Assembly: GCF_023155275.1 (NCBI RefSeq)
Contig: NZ_JALMUV010000049.1
Location: 1 to 60,852, forward strand
Direction: 5' to 3'
Source of the DNA: Streptomyces rhizoryzae
GTDB lineage: Bacteria; Actinomycetota; Actinomycetes; Streptomycetales; Streptomycetaceae
Length of the DNA: 60,852 nucleotides
Under the pieces are notes generated by a model. The model did not search any database, had not been told where the DNA came from, and was given only the letters and a program-made list of their open reading frames with translations. The position numbers and the translations under genes were made by a program. Positions 9,568 to 18,203 of the stretch are shown here, one piece after another (the first letter of the stretch is position 1; each line of letters starts with the position of its first letter).

Positions 9568-9949
9568 GTGAATAGTGGTGGGGGTTAAGAAGGTTCTAAG
9601 AGCGGCCGTCGGCACGCACCGTGCGTTCACGGGGGCCCACGCGGCCCTCGACGACCGCTCGGACGACGCGGCCGGGCAGCTCAAGACGCCGGCGCACAAC
9701 TACGAGCAGGCCGACGCGTACGCGCAAGGGCGCCCGCAACCGTACGGTGCCGGACGGTGGGGCGGGGTCAAGAAGTGGTACGAGTCCCCTCCGCTGGGCG
9801 ATCCCGAACGGGACCCGAGGCCGAACAGGCGCAGGTCCACCCCTGCGCAAGGCCCGCAGGAAGCCGGCGGTGCGTCCTGGGAGGCCAAGCTGTGGGAGCG
9901 GGTGAACGCCCCGGAAAATGCGCGGCCGGAGGGCCGGCCGCCACCGCCC
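9568..9949. other. gene-poor stretch, possible remnant
   Basis: Between two minus-strand genes, the plus strand carries an open frame beginning with GTG at 9575. Its first 110 or so codons look weakly protein-like, but the frame then runs antisense through the amidohydrolase gene and has no matching stop or known motif. It is either non-coding or a decayed gene fragment. No hairpin terminator or tRNA is evident. Confidence 0.3.
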
Positions 9950-11140
9950 CTACCCCTTCGACAGCCGCCGTGCCGCCAGTTCCGCGTACACCGCTGCGCC
10001 GTCGGCCAGGACCGCGTCGTCGAACTCGGCGAGCGGGGAGTGGTTGTTGGGGGTGTGTTCCGGGTCGGCGCCGCGGGGTGGTGCGCCCAGCATCATCATC
10101 ACGCCCGGCACCTCCGCCAGCACCCGGGAGAAGTCCTCCGACGCCGGCACCGGATTCGGCCGCGGTGCGAACCGTTCCTCGCCCAGCGCCTCGCGCACCG
10201 TGTGCGCCGCGAACTCCGCCTCCGCGGCGTCGTTCACCGTGACCGGGTAGTTCTCGATGAACTGGGCGTCCACGGAGACCTCATGCGCCGCGGCCACCCC
10301 GCGGCAGACCTCCACCGTCCCGTCCTTGACCCGCGCCTGGGCGGCGTCGGAGAAACTCCGTACGGTGGCGGCGAATTCGGCCGTGTCCGGGATCACGTTG
10401 TGCTGCGTCCCCGCGTGCAGCGTTCCGACCGACAGGACCACCGGGTCGAAGACGTCGAAACTCCGCGTGATCCACGCCTGGAGCGCCGTCACCATCGCGC
10501 AGGCAGCCTGCACCGGGTCCTTGGCCCGGTGCGGCATCGAGCCGTGCCCGCCCTGCCCGCGCACCGTCACGCGCAGCACGCTGGACGCGGACATCATCGG
10601 CCCGCCGCGCGCCCCGAAGACCCCCGTGGGCTGTCCCGCCGACAGGACGTGCAGCGCGTACGCCGCCACCGGCCGCCGCCCCGCCGCCTCCAACACCCCC
10701 TCCGCCAGCATGTGCCGGGCCCCGTCGTACCCCTCCTCGCCCGGCTGGAACATGAACACCACGTCCCCGGCGAGCCGGTCCCGGTGCGCGGCGAGCAGCC
10801 TCGCCGCCCCGATGAGCATGCTGGTGTGCAGGTCGTGCCCGCAGGCGTGCATCCGCCCGTTGTCCGCGGCGAAGTCCAGCGGCAGCCGCTCGGCCACCGG
10901 GAGCGCGTCCATGTCGCCGCGCAGCAGCACGGCGGGACCGTCGCCCGCCCCGCGCAGCACCGCCGTCACCGAACTCAGCCCCGTACCGGTGCTGATCTCC
11001 AGCGGCAGCCCGTCCAGTTCGGCGAGCACCGCCTCCTGCGTGCGCGGCAGTTCGAGCCCGGTCTCCGGGATCCGGTGCAGCGCCCGCCGTAACCGGATCA
11101 GGTCGTCGGACAGGGCACGGGCATCGTCACGCAGGTCCAC
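9950..11140 (-). CDS. M20-family amidohydrolase
   Basis: A 396-aa cytoplasmic zinc hydrolase of peptidase family M20D (hippurate hydrolase/IAA-amino acid hydrolase/N-acetyl-diaminopimelate deacetylase group). Metal-site motifs are in order: RGDMDALPV at 74-82, HACGHDLHTS at 98-107 and QPGEEG with the catalytic glutamate near 135-136. A dimerisation domain occupies the middle. Length is normal for the family. The specific N-acyl amino acid substrate cannot be assigned. It stands alone between the glycosidase and the DUF397 gene. Confidence 0.85.
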   Translation of the reverse strand: MDLRDDARALSDDLIRLRRALHRIPETGLELPRTQEAVLAELDGLPLEISTGTGLSSVTAVLRGAGDGPAVLLRGDMDALPVAERLPLDFAADNGRMHACGHDLHTSMLIGAARLLAAHRDRLAGDVVFMFQPGEEGYDGARHMLAEGVLEAAGRRPVAAYALHVLSAGQPTGVFGARGGPMMSASSVLRVTVRGQGGHGSMPHRAKDPVQAACAMVTALQAWITRSFDVFDPVVLSVGTLHAGTQHNVIPDTAEFAATVRSFSDAAQARVKDGTVEVCRGVAAAHEVSVDAQFIENYPVTVNDAAEAEFAAHTVREALGEERFAPRPNPVPASEDFSRVLAEVPGVMMMLGAPPRGADPEHTPNNHSPLAEFDDAVLADGAAVYAELAARRLSKG

Positions 11141-11154
11141 GGGGTGCTCCTCCT

Positions 11155-11379
11155 CTAGACGGCGGCGAACCCCTCATTCTTGACCGCGGCCACGAACGAG
11201 GACCACCCCGTGACGGAAACAACGACCACGGGCCCGCCGGGAACCTTGCTGTCCCGCACGGGGACGAGGGCTTGGGGGGCGGCGTGGGAGGGCGAGAATT
11301 CGAGGCAGTTGCCGCCGTTGGCGTCGCTGTAGGACGACTTGATCCAGTGGGCCGCCGTGAGATCCAAGTCGGCACTCAT
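11155..11379 (-). CDS. DUF397 domain protein
   Basis: A 74-aa small acidic protein with the DUF397 signature (W-x-KSSYSDANGGNCLE early, VRDSKVPGGPVV in the middle, W-x-SFV-x-A-V near the end). DUF397 genes are abundant in Streptomyces and almost always lie directly downstream of an XRE/DUF5753 regulator, as here, where the two overlap by 4 bp (ATGA). Family members are thought to work with or against the partner regulator in development-linked circuits; the exact role of this one is unknown. A second such pair lies at 55744-56783. Confidence 0.85.
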   Translation of the reverse strand: MSADLDLTAAHWIKSSYSDANGGNCLEFSPSHAAPQALVPVRDSKVPGGPVVVVSVTGWSSFVAAVKNEGFAAV

Positions 11380-12245
11380 GGGCGGTACTCCTTCAGCAGC
11401 GTCTCGATCAGGGCCGTTGATTCGCCAAGGGACAGCGCGTTCGCCCTGAGAAGATCGTAGTCGTCCAGGGCTGCGTCGACCGTTTGTGCGGAATCATGCA
11501 TCCTGGCTCCTACCCGGGTCTCGGTGTAGAGCACCGCAGGGGCGTCAGTGAAGCGCAACACAGTGAACGGCCTTGTCGATGCGGCTGGTGCGCCCGCTGA
11601 AAAGGGCATGACCTGGAGGTTGATACGCGGTGCGGCTGCTGCGGTCAGCAGGTGCTCAAGCTGCCCGGCCATGACCTCCTTGCTCCCCACGACGGTGCGC
11701 AGGCACGCCTCGTGCAGGATTGTCCACAGGGAGGGCGGGGACTCCCTTTCGAAGACCTCACGCCTGCGCAGCCGTGCGGCGACCTTGCCCTCGATCACCT
11801 CTGCTTCTTCTTGGGAGTGGTACGCGCAGAAGATGGCCCGCGCGTAGTCCTTCGTCTGCATGAGCCCCATCGGAAGGCTGGTCGAGTAGTCCAGGATCCT
11901 CGACGCTTTCCGCTCCAGATTCAGGTACGGCACGAACCACGACGGATGGTCGCCGTCGTCGATCCTGCGCAGCAGGTCCGTGAACAACTCGCCGGTCCCG
12001 AAGGCGACATCGCAGCCCTGGGCGAACTTGATACTGGGCCGGGGCAGCAGCTTTCCGGCCTCGACCCTGCTGACGTACGCCTCGGAGTACCCCGCCGCGG
12101 TGCCCAGCTGCTTCTGCGTCAGCTTCCGTGCGAGTCTCACCTGTTTGACGTCCCGCCCGAAGCGCTGGAGCGGGTTCAAGTGCTGGGGTGGAGTCGTCTC
12201 GTCCAAGGCCATGACCTCTCGCCATGCGGTCGCGTCCAGCATCAC
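11376..12245 (-). CDS. XRE-family regulator with DUF5753 domain
   Basis: A 289-aa DNA-binding protein. An N-terminal helix-turn-helix (about 28-85, including LTQKQLGTAAGYSEAYVSRVEAGK) is followed by a C-terminal DUF5753 sensor-like domain (about 110-280). This is the WhiJ/AbaA-ORFA type architecture of Streptomyces. It is translationally coupled to the downstream DUF397 gene. The start is uncertain: the ATG at 12245 and an internal ATG 11 codons later (MALDETT) are both possible. It probably represses its own operon or the divergent small gene at 12370. Confidence 0.85.
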   Translation of the reverse strand: MMLDATAWREVMALDETTPPQHLNPLQRFGRDVKQVRLARKLTQKQLGTAAGYSEAYVSRVEAGKLLPRPSIKFAQGCDVAFGTGELFTDLLRRIDDGDHPSWFVPYLNLERKASRILDYSTSLPMGLMQTKDYARAIFCAYHSQEEAEVIEGKVAARLRRREVFERESPPSLWTILHEACLRTVVGSKEVMAGQLEHLLTAAAAPRINLQVMPFSAGAPAASTRPFTVLRFTDAPAVLYTETRVGARMHDSAQTVDAALDDYDLLRANALSLGESTALIETLLKEYRP

Positions 12246-12369
12246 GGCAGGTCGGGGACTTGCGAGCTGCCGTTAAAGTCCCGCCATCCTATTGCCCGCC
12301 ACCCCTCCCCGTGACCGAATGGCTACACCCCGTACGTAAACGGGGCCCGCCCTCGCCACCTGGAGGCTG

Positions 12370-12744
12370 ATGACGATGACCGACGCTGTTCCGCGGCTGC
12401 TGCCGTGGTCGAGTCCGGACGGCAAGCCCGCCTACGTCCTCGGTGACGGGACCGGCTTCGTGTCCCGGATGGCCGACGAGGTCGAGGAGGCGCAGCTCGC
12501 GCTCGCCGACGGGCTCATCGTGGATGCCCGGCGCACGCTGGACGCCCGTACGTGGACGTCGGGGGAACTGCACCTGCTGACCGTGGAGTTGGCCGAGTCG
12601 CTGGTGGAGGTCCGGCGGGTCGCCAGGAGCCGGGGGGACCGCCTGCGGGCGCTGGCGCAGGCGCTCGTGGCGGCCCCCCCGGGCCCTGCGGTACCTCCGG
12701 CCCCTACGCGAGCCCGTCAAGTCGCGTCAGCTCCGCCTCCGTGA
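12370..12744 (+). CDS. hypothetical protein divergent from XRE/DUF397 pair
   Basis: A 124-aa protein, mostly acidic and helical in the middle (ADEVEEAQLALADGLIV, LHLLTVELAESLVEVRR) with a Pro/Ala-rich tail. No enzyme motif is visible. It is preceded by CACCTGGAGGCTG, a good ribosome binding site. Small helical proteins of this kind commonly sit beside XRE/DUF397 genes in Streptomyces, so a role in the same circuit is plausible but inferred. Its last 41 bp overlap the convergent aldo/keto reductase gene, so the C-terminal tail may be read from sequence that mainly serves the other strand. Confidence 0.65.
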   Translation: MTMTDAVPRLLPWSSPDGKPAYVLGDGTGFVSRMADEVEEAQLALADGLIVDARRTLDARTWTSGELHLLTVELAESLVEVRRVARSRGDRLRALAQALVAAPPGPAVPPAPTRARQVASAPPP

Positions 12745-13618
12745 GGCGGATGCCGGCCGCCGCGAGGTTCTCGTCCAGGTGAGCGGGGGAGCTGGTGCCG
12801 GGGGTCGGCAGGAGGACGGGGGAGTGGTGGAGGAGCCAGGCCAGGGCGATCTGGCCGGGGGTCGCACCGTGGGCGGTGGCGACGGCGGCCACGGTGGCGG
12901 CCGCGGCGGCCGCGGCAGGGGTGGCGGGCGTCCCGGCGCGGCCGGTCAGGGCGCCGTTGCCCAGGGGGAACCACGGCAGGAACGCCGTCCCGGTGCGTTC
13001 GCACAGGGCCAGGAGGTCCTCGGAGGCGCGGTCCAGCAGGTTGTAGCGGTTCTGGACGGAGGCGATCGGGGCGAACTCGCGGGCCCGGTCCAGCTGTTCG
13101 CCGGTGACGGTGTCCAGGCCGATGTGGCGGATCTTCCCGGCCCGCCGGAGCTCCAGCAGGGCGCCGAGCTGGTCCGCCATCGGGACGTCCGGGTCGAGGC
13201 GGTGCAGCTGGTAGAGGTCGATGGTCTCCGTACGGAGCCGCCGCAGGCTCGCGTCGCACATGGCGCGCAACCGCTCCGGGCGGCCCGCGATGTGCCAGGC
13301 GTCGGGGCCGGTGCGGACCACCCCGCCCTTCGTCGCGATCACCAGCCCGTCCGGGTACGGGTGCAGGGCGCGGGCCACCAACTCCTCGGCGACGTCCGGG
13401 CCGTAGTTGTCGGCGGTGTCGATGAGGGTGACGCCGGCATCGACGGCCCGGCGGAGCAGGGCCACGGACCGTTCCGGGTCCGCGTACCGCGCACCCCAGT
13501 AGCCGGGGCCGGTCAGGGAGGCCGTGCCGAACCCCAGCCGCCCGACGGTCAGCGAGCCGCCGACGGGGAAGGAGGCGCGGGGGAGCGGGGGTGCGGCGGC
13601 GCTCGGTCGGTTGTCCAT
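12704..13618 (-). CDS. aldo/keto reductase
   Basis: A 304-aa NADPH-dependent oxidoreductase with a TIM-barrel AKR fold. The catalytic tetrad is visible in order: Asp in IDTAD, Tyr in DNYGP, Lys in ATKGGVV and His in YQLHRLD. A C-terminal cofactor-binding segment (LPTPGTSSPAHLDENL) is present. It resembles the oxidoreductases often annotated as pyridoxal reductase-like or general stress AKRs. The physiological carbonyl substrate is unknown. It is monocistronic and convergent with the small gene at 12370. Confidence 0.85.
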   Translation of the reverse strand: MDNRPSAAAPPLPRASFPVGGSLTVGRLGFGTASLTGPGYWGARYADPERSVALLRRAVDAGVTLIDTADNYGPDVAEELVARALHPYPDGLVIATKGGVVRTGPDAWHIAGRPERLRAMCDASLRRLRTETIDLYQLHRLDPDVPMADQLGALLELRRAGKIRHIGLDTVTGEQLDRAREFAPIASVQNRYNLLDRASEDLLALCERTGTAFLPWFPLGNGALTGRAGTPATPAAAAAAATVAAVATAHGATPGQIALAWLLHHSPVLLPTPGTSSPAHLDENLAAAGIRLTEAELTRLDGLA

Positions 13619-13688
13619 GGCGGGAGCCTAGACGGGGCGGGGCGGCGGGGCCGGGGCCTCGCGCGAGGGCGCTTCATAAGATCACCGG

Positions 13689-14477
13689 GTGCCCCCTGAC
13701 ATATCGCTGTTCACGCTGGCCCTGCTCTGCCTGGCCGCCCTCGCCGCGGGATGGATCGACGCGGTGGTGGGCGGCGGCGGGCTGCTGCTGCTCCCGGCGC
13801 TGCTGGTCGGACTGCCCCACGTGCCGACCGCGTTCGTCCTCGGGACGAACAAGTCGACCGCCATCGTCGGCACCACGGCCGCCGCCGTCACCTACGTCCG
13901 CAAGACCCCGATCGACCTCGGCACCGCGCTGCGCATCGGTGCGGCGGCGGTCGCCGGGTCGCTGGGCGGGGCGTTCTTCGCCGCCGGGATCAACAGCGAG
14001 GTGCTGCGCCCGCTGATCATGGCGGTGCTGCTGGGCGTCCTGGTCTTCCTCCTCGTCCGCCCGGCGTTCGGCACCGCCCCGCCGCCGTCGGGCCCGGTCC
14101 CGCGGCGCCGGATCCTGGCGGCGATCCTGGTCGCGGGGCTGGGGATCGGCTTCTACGACGGCCTGATCGGCCCCGGCACCGGCGCGTTCCTGGTGATCGC
14201 GCTGGCCGCCGTGCTGCACATGGACCTGGTCACCTCGTCCGCCACCGCCAAGGTCATCAACGTCTGCACCAACATCGGGGCGCTGACGATGTTCGCCTTC
14301 CAGGGCACCGTGCTGTGGCAACTGGGCGCGCTGCTGGCGGCCTTCAACCTCGTCGGCGGCATGGTCGGCGCCCGGATGGCGCTCAAGCGCGGCGCCGGCT
14401 TCGTACGGGGCGTCCTGGTGGTGGTCGTGGTCGTGCTGCTGTGCAAGCTGGCGTACGACCAGTGGTTCGCGGGCTGA
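13689..14477 (+). CDS. TauE/SafE-family sulfite/anion exporter
   Basis: A 262-aa polytopic membrane protein with about eight hydrophobic segments. It has the two-fold repeat typical of TauE/SafE (PF01925): AGWIDAVVGGGGLLLLPAL near the N-terminus and IGFYDGLIGPGTGAFLV in the second half. The family exports sulfite, sulfoacetate or related anions, or takes up organic anions; the substrate here is not determinable. It starts at GTG 13689. It is divergent from the aldo/keto reductase. Confidence 0.85.
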   Translation: MPPDISLFTLALLCLAALAAGWIDAVVGGGGLLLLPALLVGLPHVPTAFVLGTNKSTAIVGTTAAAVTYVRKTPIDLGTALRIGAAAVAGSLGGAFFAAGINSEVLRPLIMAVLLGVLVFLLVRPAFGTAPPPSGPVPRRRILAAILVAGLGIGFYDGLIGPGTGAFLVIALAAVLHMDLVTSSATAKVINVCTNIGALTMFAFQGTVLWQLGALLAAFNLVGGMVGARMALKRGAGFVRGVLVVVVVVLLCKLAYDQWFAG

Positions 14478-14573
14478 GGGGTGCGCGGTGGCGGGGCGGC
14501 CCGCCGGCCCCGCCGGTCACGCCCCGCCGCCGGACGGTTACGCGGCCGTCCTCCCGCCCGGGGCCGCCACCGG

Positions 14574-14975
14574 TCACCCGCCCGTGGGCACCGCCGTCCC
14601 CGCCCCCGTCGCCGTTCCCGTCCCTGCTCCCGCCCCGGCCGGCCGGGGCTGCCTGCGGACCTCGGTGACGGCCGTGAGGAGGACCGCCGCGTCGTCCAGG
14701 GCCTGCACGCCGTGGCGGGCGTGCGGGACCGGGCCGATCTGACCGGCGGTCAACTCCTGGCCGCCGCCCGGGCCGGTCAGCCGGATCCGGCCGCGGAGCA
14801 CCTGGAGGCTCGCCGCCGGCGGCGCGTTGTGCTCGTCGAGTTCGGCGCCGGCGAGCAGCGCGATCACGGTCTGCCGCAGCGGGCCGTCGTGCAGGAAGAG
14901 GTGGGCGCTGCGGCCGTGGGCGGAGGCGCGGGCGTCGTCGAGCTGCTGGCGGACGAGGGTGTCGAGGTTCTCCAT
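14574..14975 (-). CDS. small cupin-like protein
   Basis: A 133-aa protein starting at the ATG 14975, chosen because AAAGGCGAGC lies just upstream; a longer open frame upstream has no site. The sequence has the pattern of a single small cupin barrel (HDGPLRQTVIALLAGAELDEH, then LQVLRGRIRLTG and AVLLTAVTEVR), without the usual complete His-rich metal motif. The tail is low-complexity Gly/Ala/Thr. The function is unknown; small cupins of this kind are often stress or sensor proteins. Confidence 0.6.
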   Translation of the reverse strand: MENLDTLVRQQLDDARASAHGRSAHLFLHDGPLRQTVIALLAGAELDEHNAPPAASLQVLRGRIRLTGPGGGQELTAGQIGPVPHARHGVQALDDAAVLLTAVTEVRRQPRPAGAGAGTGTATGAGTAVPTGG

Positions 14976-15334
14976 GGCGCTCGCCTTTCGGTGCGGACCG
15001 GGCTTCCGGGCGCGGGTGGGCGGCGGGGCTTCCTCCTCCATCGTTCTCCGTGACCCGCCCGGCGCAACCGGACGTTTTCCGCCTTCCCTCGGCGTACCGG
15101 CGCACACTGGGGCGTCCGGGTGCTTGCCGGGCGCGAACGGCCCGCCCTCCACGGGTTGATCACCGCGGTCCGTACGATGCCAGACGTCCCGTGATCGACG
15201 ATCGAACGATTGACAGATTGCCGGGCCGGAGAAGATTCAACGATCTGCCGGCCGCCGGTACGCGCAGACGGGCCGCCGCGGGACGCGCGGCCCAGCAGCC
15301 CCACCTGCCCCACCGACCGCGAAGGGTGTCCACC
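14976..15334. other. intergenic region with AT-richer island
   Basis: No convincing gene lies between the divergent cupin and cutA genes. From about 15175 to 15255 the GC content drops, and the sequence contains overlapping short palindromes (GATCGACGATC, then CGAACG and ATTGACAGATTG). That would fit promoters and a repressor site for one or both genes, but I cannot name the regulator. Confidence 0.35.
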
Positions 15335-15709
15335 GTGGCCGATCCCACCGCCCTGAACGAACCGTCCGCCACCCCCGCCCCGGCCGGGCCCCCGGCCCGC
15401 TTCCTGACCGTGCTGACCACCACCGACAGCGAGCAGAAGGCCGAGCGGCTGGCCCGCGGCGCCATCGAGGACCGGCTCGCCGCCTGCGCCCAGATCAGCG
15501 CGCCGGTGACCTCGGTCTACCGCTGGGACGGCGCCGTGGAGACCAGCCGGGAGTGGCAGGTCCTGTTCAAGACGGTCACCGGGCGCTACGCCGCGCTGGA
15601 GGCGTACCTCCTGGCCGCGCACGACTACGACACCCCGGAGATCATCGCCACCCCGGTCACCCACGGGGGCGCCGGGTACCTCGCCTGGGTCGCAGAGGAG
15701 ACGAGCTGA
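15335..15709 (+). CDS. cutA: divalent cation tolerance protein CutA
   Basis: A 124-aa CutA1-fold protein, normally a trimer, implicated in divalent metal tolerance. Recognisable family blocks are FLTVLTTTDSEQKAERLARG, LAACAQISAPVTSVYRWDG and the C-terminal TPEIIATPVTHGGAGYLAWV. The GTG at 15335 was chosen because GAAGGG lies 8 bp upstream; an in-frame GTG three codons earlier sits too close to that site. The serine protease gene begins 1 bp after its stop, so the two are probably cotranscribed. Confidence 0.85.
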   Translation: MADPTALNEPSATPAPAGPPARFLTVLTTTDSEQKAERLARGAIEDRLAACAQISAPVTSVYRWDGAVETSREWQVLFKTVTGRYAALEAYLLAAHDYDTPEIIATPVTHGGAGYLAWVAEETS

Positions 15710-15710
15710 C

Positions 15711-16694
15711 GTGGCGCGGAGAGCGGAGCACCGGTCCCGCCGCAAGGGCAGGGCGGCCACGCTCGCCCTGGGGGTGGCCTTCGGGCTGGCCACCACCCCG
15801 GTGAGCCACGCGGCCGGCCACGACCGCGGCGCGCCCGGTACCCAAACGGACGTCGGCCACGCGGCCCGCCCGCGCGCCACCTGGACCAGCAAGGACGCCG
15901 AAGCGTTCTGGACGCCCCGGCGGATGGCCGCCGCCGCACCGCCCGAGCGCGGTACCGGCCGGCCCGCGGCGGCCTCGCGACGGGCGCCGACCGCCGAGCA
16001 CTTCGAGGGCGTCCCGTCCGTCGGCGTGCTGTTCTCCGTGGACGGCGAGGCCCGCGAGCACCACTGCACCGCCAGCGTGGTGCACAGCCCGCACGGCAAC
16101 CTGATCCTCACCGCCGGGCACTGCAACCCGGGCGCGCGGGCCGCCTTCGTGCCCCAGTACCGGTCGGGCGAGGACGACCAGCCCTACGGGGTGTGGGCCA
16201 TCGAGGACAGCTACGCGTACTCCGACCGCGGCACCAGCGGGGACGCCGCCGACCGCGACGTCGCGTTCGCCACCGTCGCGCCGGACGACGACGGCCGGCG
16301 GATCGAGGAGGTCACCGGCGCCAACGTGCTGGCCGCCACGCCCGGTTACCGCAACGAGGTCCAGGTCATCGGCTACCCCAGCGTCCACAGCGACCCCGAG
16401 GACCGGGCCGTGCGGTGCGCCACCACCACCCGCCGCCTGGCGGGCACCCGTCAGCTCCGCATGGACTGCAACGGCTTCTACGGCGGCACCTCGGGCAGCC
16501 CCTGGCTGGCCGGCTACGACCCGCACACCCGCACCGGCAAGGTCATCGGCGTGATCGGCGGCGTCAACGGCGGCGGCCCGCGCGGCCCGCACAGCGACCG
16601 GACCTCCTACAGCCCGTACTTCGGCAAGGAGATCCTCAGCCTCTACGACCGCGCCACGAAGGGGAAGCACGCGGACGACGCGGACGAGGACTAG
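15711..16694 (+). CDS. secreted trypsin-like serine protease
   Basis: A 327-aa protein. The N-terminus is a twin-basic, hydrophobic Sec-type signal peptide (about 1-35, ending near SHAA), followed by a propeptide-like stretch. The catalytic triad is visible: H137 in LTAGHC, D183 in ADRDVAF and S261 in GGTSGSPW. It resembles the extracellular trypsin-like/V8-like peptidases of Streptomyces. It starts at GTG 15711, one base after the cutA stop. The acidic C-terminal tail is unusual but short. Confidence 0.85.
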   Translation: MARRAEHRSRRKGRAATLALGVAFGLATTPVSHAAGHDRGAPGTQTDVGHAARPRATWTSKDAEAFWTPRRMAAAAPPERGTGRPAAASRRAPTAEHFEGVPSVGVLFSVDGEAREHHCTASVVHSPHGNLILTAGHCNPGARAAFVPQYRSGEDDQPYGVWAIEDSYAYSDRGTSGDAADRDVAFATVAPDDDGRRIEEVTGANVLAATPGYRNEVQVIGYPSVHSDPEDRAVRCATTTRRLAGTRQLRMDCNGFYGGTSGSPWLAGYDPHTRTGKVIGVIGGVNGGGPRGPHSDRTSYSPYFGKEILSLYDRATKGKHADDADED

Positions 16695-16780
16695 CCAGGG
16701 GGTGTCCGCACAGTCCCGTCTGCCGTCCACCGCCCGGCCGCCCTCCGGGCGAACGACGCGACTTCGCGGACACCCCCTGG
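16695..16780. terminator. long inverted repeat between convergent genes
   Basis: Perfect 15-bp arms, CCAGGGGGTGTCCGC (16695-16709) and its complement (16766-16780), flank a 56-nt GC-rich loop. It starts directly after the stop codon of the protease and precedes the 3' end of the convergent YdcF-like gene. The most likely role is a bidirectional transcription terminator. The loop is longer than usual. Confidence 0.55.
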
Positions 16781-16835
16781 CCGCCGCCCCGGGGACGGGA
16801 CGGCGGCACCACCGGGAGGGCCGGGCGCCGGCGCG

Positions 16836-17540
16836 CTAACGCAGCGCCTGCGCCAGGCCCTTCTCCTTCGGGCCGAGGAAGTGCGGATCGGGCCGCAGCA
16901 GCGCCTCGGCGGTCGCCTTGCCCGCCGCGAAGATCTCCCGCACCCCGCCGTACGCCCAGGTCACGTCGTGGTCGGCGGCGACCCCGACGCCGTACGCGTC
17001 GATCCCGGCGGCCTCGCACAGGGCCAGCGCCCGCCGGATGTGGAAGCCCTGGCTGACCAGCACCGCCCGGTCCACCCCGAAGATGCGGCGGGCCCGGGTG
17101 CAGCTGTCCCAGGTGTCGAAGCCCGCGTAGTCGCTGACGATCCGGCGGGCCGGGACGCCGTGCCGCACCAGATAGCCGCGCATCGCGTCCGGCTCGTCGT
17201 AGTCCCGGCGGCTGTTGTCCCCGGTGACCAGGACCGCGCGCACCCGGCCGTCCCGGTACAGCCGGGCCGCGGCGTCCAGCCGGTGGGCGAGGTAGGGCGA
17301 CGGCGCGCCGTTCCACAGGCCGGCGCCGAACACCACCGCCACCGGGGCGGCCGGCACGTCGGCGACCGTACGGACGCGCGACCCGGCGGTGGCGTTGAGC
17401 CAGGTCGCCGGCAGCAGCGCCAGCACCGACAGCACCACCACCGCCTGGAACGCCCGGCGCTGCCCGCGCCGGGTCCGCGGCGGCCGGATCCGCCGCAGCC
17501 CGCCCGGTATCCGGCCGAGCCGCGCGCGCAGCTCCCGCAT
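16836..17540 (-). CDS. YdcF/SanA-like membrane protein (DUF218)
   Basis: A 234-aa protein with one N-terminal transmembrane helix (about residues 28-50, FQAVVVLSVLALLPATWLNA) and a DUF218 domain outside or at the membrane. Domain motifs include VVFGAGLWNGAPSPYLAHRL, VTGDNSRRDYDEPDAM and FDTWDSCTRARRIFGV. Relatives include SanA (vancomycin exclusion at high temperature) and YdcF, so an envelope-related role is likely; the biochemical activity is unknown. The ATG at 17540 is preferred because the family N-terminus begins there. Confidence 0.8.
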   Translation of the reverse strand: MRELRARLGRIPGGLRRIRPPRTRRGQRRAFQAVVVLSVLALLPATWLNATAGSRVRTVADVPAAPVAVVFGAGLWNGAPSPYLAHRLDAAARLYRDGRVRAVLVTGDNSRRDYDEPDAMRGYLVRHGVPARRIVSDYAGFDTWDSCTRARRIFGVDRAVLVSQGFHIRRALALCEAAGIDAYGVGVAADHDVTWAYGGVREIFAAGKATAEALLRPDPHFLGPKEKGLAQALR

Positions 17541-17710
17541 GCCGTCCCCCGTTCCCCGGCCCCGCCGCGGCCCGCCCCGGGCCGGCACCGTCCGCGGGAC
17601 CGATGTCGCCCACTCCGACGCGCCCCCGCCCGCCGCGGTTGCAGGTGGGCACCCGCCGTCGGCAAGGTCACAGCCGGCACGAACCGCCGCACCGCACCGG
17701 GAGGGCCCGC

Positions 17711-18160
17711 ATGACCACCGAGGCCGAGCGCCTGCCGTTCTTCGTCTACGGGACGCTGCGCCCCGGCGAGGCCAACTACGCCCGCACGCTGCGCGGCCGC
17801 ACCGCCGCCGAGGAACCGGCCACCCTCAGCGGCGTGCGGCTCTACGCCGGCCCCGGCTACCCGTACGCCACCGCCGGGCCCGCCGGCGCCGTGGTGCACG
17901 GCACCCTGATCCGCCCCCGGGACGCCGACTACGACGCCGTACGGGCCGCCCTGGACCGCCTGGAGGGCTACACCCCGGGCGCCCGCGCCGGGAACCTCTA
18001 CGTGCGGGTCGCCGCCGACGCGCGGTGCGCCGACGGCCGGACCGAACGGGCCTGGGTCTACCTGGCCGCCGAACCGCTCGCCGGCCGGCTGCGGGCCACC
18101 GGCACCCCGCTGCCCGGCGGCCGCTGGACCGGCCGCGCCGAACCCGGCGCCCCCGGATAG
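17711..18160 (+). CDS. gamma-glutamylcyclotransferase-like protein
   Basis: A 149-aa AIG2/GGCT-like fold protein with the substrate-loop motif VYGTLRPGE (12-20) and the conserved acidic LDRLEGY segment carrying the likely catalytic glutamate. The family releases pyroglutamate (5-oxoproline) from gamma-glutamyl amines or amino acids. Start ATG 17711 follows a GGGAGGGC site. It lies 43 bp upstream of the adenine deaminase gene in the same direction and may be cotranscribed. Confidence 0.8.
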   Translation: MTTEAERLPFFVYGTLRPGEANYARTLRGRTAAEEPATLSGVRLYAGPGYPYATAGPAGAVVHGTLIRPRDADYDAVRAALDRLEGYTPGARAGNLYVRVAADARCADGRTERAWVYLAAEPLAGRLRATGTPLPGGRWTGRAEPGAPG

Positions 18161-18203
18161 CCTGGGCAACTCGTCCGCAGCACAGCAGAAACAGGTGTGA
18201 CCC

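Noticed and set aside
6046..9588. A 1180-codon plus-strand open frame
   Set aside because: It spans several minus-strand genes and intergenic DNA; the length is an effect of high GC content.
15175..15255. A named regulator site in the AT-richer island upstream of cutA
   Set aside because: Short overlapping palindromes are present but match no consensus I can state with confidence.
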